The notes under the pieces: generated by a model
The model's input: the letters and a program-made list of their open reading frames with translations, nothing else
What the model was told of the DNA's origin: nothing
Database searches by the model: none
Part shown: in pieces, positions 21,295-24,211 of the stretch
Position numbering within the stretch: position 1 is the first letter of the stretch
Layout of the letters: each line of letters opens with the position of its first letter
NCBI GenBank assembly: GCA_937934645.1
Contig: CALGYZ010000019.1
Location: 1 to 24,211, forward strand
Direction: 5' to 3'
From: an uncultured Bacillaceae bacterium
GTDB lineage: Bacteria; Bacillota; Bacilli; Bacillales; Caldibacillaceae
Length of the DNA stretch: 24,211 nucleotides
Program-made: the position numbers and the translations under genes

Positions 21295-22668
21295 ATGGCG
21301 GAAACATTTAAACAATATTTGGAAGCCAATAAGGAAGAAAGTCTCGAACAACTGAAAGAGTTTTTAAAAATACCGAGCATCAGCGCCCTGTCGGAACATA
21401 AAGAAGACATGTATACCGCGGCAAATTGGCTTGCCGGCCAGCTGAAACGCATCGGACTCGAAAATGTAAAAGTTTACGAAACAAAAGGGCATCCTTTAGT
21501 TTATGCCGATTGGTTACATAAAGAAGACAAACCTGTTGTGTTAATATACGGCCATTATGATGTCCAGCCCGTTGACCCGTTACATTTATGGGAAACGCCC
21601 CCCTTTGAACCGGACGTGCGTGAAGATAAAATATATGCCCGCGGAGCAAGCGATGATAAAGGGCAGGTTTTTATGCATCTAAAAGCACTCGAAGCATTGT
21701 TTCAAACGGAAGGGGAACTCCCAGTTAACGTCAAAGTCCTTATTGAAGGTGAGGAAGAAATCGGCAGCCCGAATTTGCCGGATTTTATTAAGGAACATAA
21801 AGATCTACTCCGTTCGGATGTTCTCGTTATTTCTGATACCGATATGCTGGATCGCGGCAAGCCCTCTATTTGTTACGGTTTGCGAGGATTAACCGGATTA
21901 CAGATTGATGTCAAAGGTGCAAATACAGATCTTCATTCCGGAAGTTACGGCGGCGGTGTACAAAACCCTGCACATGCCCTAGTAAAAATTCTTTCTACTT
22001 TTCATGATGATGAAGGAAGAATCGCAGTTGAAGGCTTTTATGACAAAGTCCGAAAAATTACGGAAGAAGAAAAAAAAGCCATTGCAGACATTCCGTCCAA
22101 TGATGAAGAGATCCGGAAAGAATTGGGGGTTCCTGAACTTTTCGGCGAACCTGGCTATAATTTTTATGAACGGACTTCCTACCGGCCTACTCTGGAAGTC
22201 AACGGCATATACAGCGGATTTCAGGGTGAAGGTATAAAAACTGTTCTCCCAAGTGAAGCAACAGCAAAAATCACTTGCCGGCTCGTGCCCGATCAAGATC
22301 CGGAAGAAATATATGAACTGCTTGTCAAACATATCGAAAAACATAAACCGAAAGGAGTAACAGTTAACGTCACTCCATTTGACAAAGGCCGCCCCTTTGT
22401 TACACCGCTTGACCATCCGGCAATACAAGCCGCAGGCCGTGCTTATGAAAAAGTTTACGGAACAAAGGTCGCTTACACAAGGAGCGGAGGTTCAATACCA
22501 ATTGTCGCCGATTTTCAGACGTTATTAAATGTTCCCGTCGTTTTAATGGGCTTTGCGCTTCCGACGGAAAACTTCCATGCACCGAACGAACACTTCCATC
22601 TGGAAAACTTTTATAAAGGTATGAAAACCCTTTGTTATTATTGGAAAGATTTGGCAGTAAGTTTATAA
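21295..22668 (+). CDS. M20 family metallodipeptidase (CNDP type)
   Basis: This 457-residue cytoplasmic peptidase belongs to the M20 di-zinc family, in the carnosinase/CNDP-like branch that cleaves dipeptides. Metal and catalytic motifs are all present: LIYGHYDVQP (His87, Asp89), ARGASDDKGQ (bridging Asp120), EGEEEIGSPN (Glu153-Glu155), VISDTDM, the dimerisation-domain HSGSYGGGVQNPAHAL and the C-terminal ALPTENFHAPNEHFHLENF with the last zinc-binding histidine. The length is normal for the family. The start is ATG at 21295 with TGGAGGG six bases upstream; the frame stays open 43 codons further but has no start signal there. It is a single gene ending at a strong terminator. The natural substrate is unknown. 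Confidence 0.95.
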   Translation: MAETFKQYLEANKEESLEQLKEFLKIPSISALSEHKEDMYTAANWLAGQLKRIGLENVKVYETKGHPLVYADWLHKEDKPVVLIYGHYDVQPVDPLHLWETPPFEPDVREDKIYARGASDDKGQVFMHLKALEALFQTEGELPVNVKVLIEGEEEIGSPNLPDFIKEHKDLLRSDVLVISDTDMLDRGKPSICYGLRGLTGLQIDVKGANTDLHSGSYGGGVQNPAHALVKILSTFHDDEGRIAVEGFYDKVRKITEEEKKAIADIPSNDEEIRKELGVPELFGEPGYNFYERTSYRPTLEVNGIYSGFQGEGIKTVLPSEATAKITCRLVPDQDPEEIYELLVKHIEKHKPKGVTVNVTPFDKGRPFVTPLDHPAIQAAGRAYEKVYGTKVAYTRSGGSIPIVADFQTLLNVPVVLMGFALPTENFHAPNEHFHLENFYKGMKTLCYYWKDLAVSL

Positions 22669-22680
22669 ATATGACACTGT

Positions 22681-22707
22681 GCGTCCGGGTAACACCCGGA
22701 CGTTTTT
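22681..22707 (+). terminator. Terminator of the M20 dipeptidase gene
   Basis: CGTCCGGGT (22682-22690) and ACCCGGACG (22694-22702) are perfect 9-base arms around a 3-base loop, followed by five T residues. It begins 13 bases past the stop. Confidence 0.95.
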
Positions 22708-22865
22708 ATATGAAAAAAATACTAGTGATTTAATGAAATCATTTTTACGATATTCCCCTTTGATTATCTTTTTCTCTCAATAATAGCAATTTCATGGTCC
22801 GCAAAAAAATTGGGAATATTATAAATTTAGGTTTTTCGCCTCTTTTTGATTATTATTTTAATTCG

Positions 22866-22871
22866 TATAAT
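22866..22871 (+). promoter_or_regulatory. -10 element of the two-gene membrane protein unit
   Basis: A perfect TATAAT lies 38 bases before the TTG start at 22904. The upstream sequence is T-rich but no clear -35 is present at the right spacing. Confidence 0.5.
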
Positions 22872-22903
22872 TTATTTGTATATTTCTAGGAGGTGAACTG
22901 TGT

Positions 22904-23425
22904 TTGCGGTTTTCGTTTGACCTGTTATGGACGGATACTCATAATATTCTTTTTCTATTAATCTTTATCGCCATTACCGCTTTAATCATCGGCCGGTATA
23001 AAATATGGACTATCATAAAATCAACATTTGTTTCTTTTTTTATCTTCTACGTCATGCTAACGGCAGCTTTATTATTTTTTGCCCAAGAGCGCTTGTACAG
23101 AGAAGAAGTCATGATTGATGTACTGGATGAAAATTATGAAGAAAAACAGAAAGCAAAGGATCCATTCAATAAATATCCGGAAATGGTTGCAGCCGTTTCA
23201 ACATTCAGTGACAAGGATGAAAGTATAATTGAAATTTGGGCGGCTAATTACAATGAAGAAAAAACATTTAAGGGGGATTTGCGGATTCTTTTCTATAAGG
23301 ACAATGAAATAAAAGATACCAAAACTTATAAAATAACCATCGGTCCTGAAGAAAAGAAGCAAATTGAAACGTTTGAAAGCGACAAAGGTTTCACCCATTA
23401 CAAATATTTTTTTATATCTGATTAA
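22904..23425 (+). CDS. Membrane protein of unknown function, two N-terminal helices
   Basis: I do not recognise this 173-residue protein. It has two hydrophobic segments at about 14-31 and 36-60, then a hydrophilic domain of about 110 residues with beta-type stretches (IEIWAANYNEEKTFKGDLRI, TYKITIGPEEKKQIETF) resembling a small immunoglobulin-like or FxLYD-like fold. The start is TTG at 22904 with AGGAGGTG seven bases upstream. The downstream membrane-protein gene begins 16 bases after its stop, so the two almost certainly form an operon and may form a complex. The orientation of the soluble domain is uncertain. The function is unknown. Confidence 0.82.
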   Translation: MRFSFDLLWTDTHNILFLLIFIAITALIIGRYKIWTIIKSTFVSFFIFYVMLTAALLFFAQERLYREEVMIDVLDENYEEKQKAKDPFNKYPEMVAAVSTFSDKDESIIEIWAANYNEEKTFKGDLRILFYKDNEIKDTKTYKITIGPEEKKQIETFESDKGFTHYKYFFISD

Positions 23426-23441
23426 ATAAGGAGGAATGAGT

Positions 23442-24211
23442 TTGGATCATTCGCAATCTGTCGAATATCGCCAACCAAAAAAGAATCCGTATGGTTGGAT
23501 TTTTCTTATGGAATTTTATGCCCTGTTATTTTGTACGGGAATCGCCTTCATAATCGTACCTGTTTATTTTGCTATAACCCGGCATCCGGCTTGGTATGCT
23601 GCAGGAATCGCCGGCAGTTTTGCAACCGTCATGATTTTTCGCTTTGTGCTACGAAAAGTAAAGAAACATCTCTGGCTAAATAATCATCTTGATCAATACG
23701 AATTCACAAAAAACAAAATTCAATACAAACAACACCGGAAAATTTACGGTGATCCGATTACCGGTTCAATCCCTTTATCTTCCATTGAAGAAATATACTA
23801 CAGCGATAATTGCGAAATTTTTACTGAATTGCCGGATGGAATCAAATATGAACATTTGCCGCTCAATTATTCCAGGTATCCAGGTTTTTATATTAAATAT
23901 AAAAATTCTTTGCAAACAGTGGGAATGGTTATCCCGGTTTACTCAACCGAACAAGCTGATCCCGCTCTTTCAGTCATTTTCAACAACAATCCAGATATTA
24001 AATTATATTACACCGGATATATTGCATATGTAGATGATCCGGTTAATGAAGATAATAAAGAAAATGAAGAGAATATTCCCGGTTATGATGATTGGACCCC
24101 GGATATTTATCGGCTCAAGTACAGCGGGGACATAACACGCGATATTGATGAAGCATTGGAAGCCAGCAGAAAAACGAAAACAGATGAAAAAACTGGAGAA
24201 TCTTTAAGTGA
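23442..24211 (+). CDS. Membrane protein of unknown function, truncated by the window end
   Basis: This frame is open to the right edge, giving at least 256 residues. Hydrophobic segments lie at about 19-44 and 50-71, followed by a basic stretch (RKVKKHLW) and a soluble domain with beta-type segments (TGSIPLSSIEEIYYSDNCEI) that resembles a PH-like domain as found in many Bacillus membrane proteins, though I cannot confirm that. The end visible here is acidic and Asn/Lys-rich. Two in-frame starts exist: ATG 23436, only one base after AAGGAGG, and TTG 23442, seven bases after it; the spacing favours the TTG. It is cotranscribed with the preceding gene. Confidence 0.82.
   Translation, partial: MDHSQSVEYRQPKKNPYGWIFLMEFYALLFCTGIAFIIVPVYFAITRHPAWYAAGIAGSFATVMIFRFVLRKVKKHLWLNNHLDQYEFTKNKIQYKQHRKIYGDPITGSIPLSSIEEIYYSDNCEIFTELPDGIKYEHLPLNYSRYPGFYIKYKNSLQTVGMVIPVYSTEQADPALSVIFNNNPDIKLYYTGYIAYVDDPVNEDNKENEENIPGYDDWTPDIYRLKYSGDITRDIDEALEASRKTKTDEKTGESLS

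Noticed and set aside
21979..22428. 149-residue open frame on the minus strand
   Set aside because: It is antisense to the M20 dipeptidase gene, which has all catalytic motifs; the antisense product is Phe-rich and unlike a protein family.
1..24211. tRNA, rRNA, CRISPR array, insertion sequence or prophage
   Set aside because: No cloverleaf, rRNA segment, regularly spaced repeat, transposase or phage-type gene was seen.

Overview
The window is a piece of chromosome from an endospore-forming, low-GC Gram-positive bacterium of the Bacillaceae. The evidence is the set of spore genes (sspN, sspP, tlp, a SpoIIP amidase, a SpoVK-like AAA+ protein), strong AGGAGG-type ribosome binding sites with many TTG starts, and a gene neighbourhood matching the B. 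subtilis citB-sspN-tlp-yneP-yneQ-plsY-yneT-parE-parC segment with rearrangements. I cannot assign a genus from sequence reading alone. No rRNA, tRNA, insertion sequence, prophage or CRISPR array was seen.

Layout, left to right. Positions 1-2.7 kb (minus): a lone ABC transporter ATPase without the usual switch histidine, then a large unrecognised membrane-anchored protein. 2.8-9.2 kb (minus): a CarD-family RNA polymerase regulator with a near-consensus promoter, the topoisomerase IV pair parE-parC (one-base overlap, 19-bp-stem terminator), the CoA-binding protein YneT and a small XRE-type regulator. 9.2-9.8 kb is about 600 bases with no credible gene. 9.8-10.4 kb (plus): plsY (acyl-phosphate glycerol-3-phosphate acyltransferase), convergent with spoIIP (minus, 10.4-11.5 kb). 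11.6-12.9 kb (plus): a 97-aa membrane peptide followed by a yidC2-type insertase. 12.9-17.4 kb (minus): a YtkA-like lipoprotein; the unit spoVK-like/yneP/yneQ; tlp and sspN; and an FbpB-like small basic protein. 17.5-20.3 kb (minus): aconitase, with a CcpC-type operator upstream. 20.5-21.2 kb: a possible 34-aa ORF, an unknown coiled-coil protein and sspP. 21.3-24.2 kb (plus): an M20 dipeptidase, then two unrecognised membrane-protein genes, the last running off the window.

The most notable system is at 11733-12920. The 97-aa peptide has the position, length, single N-terminal membrane segment and C-terminal Trp/acidic-cluster arrangement expected of MifM, the translation-arrest sensor of membrane-protein insertion known upstream of yidC2 in B. 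subtilis. Its last codons form a 13-bp stem with the yidC2 ribosome binding site, so a ribosome arrested at the acidic cluster would be placed to open that site. The peptide is recognised by architecture rather than by overall sequence.

Other points of interest are a possible pairing of the 5' and 3' ends of the sspP transcript, an iron-sparing FbpB-like gene directly after aconitase, a strong local excess of the tetranucleotide CCGG, and terminators shared by convergent genes that include their stop codons.
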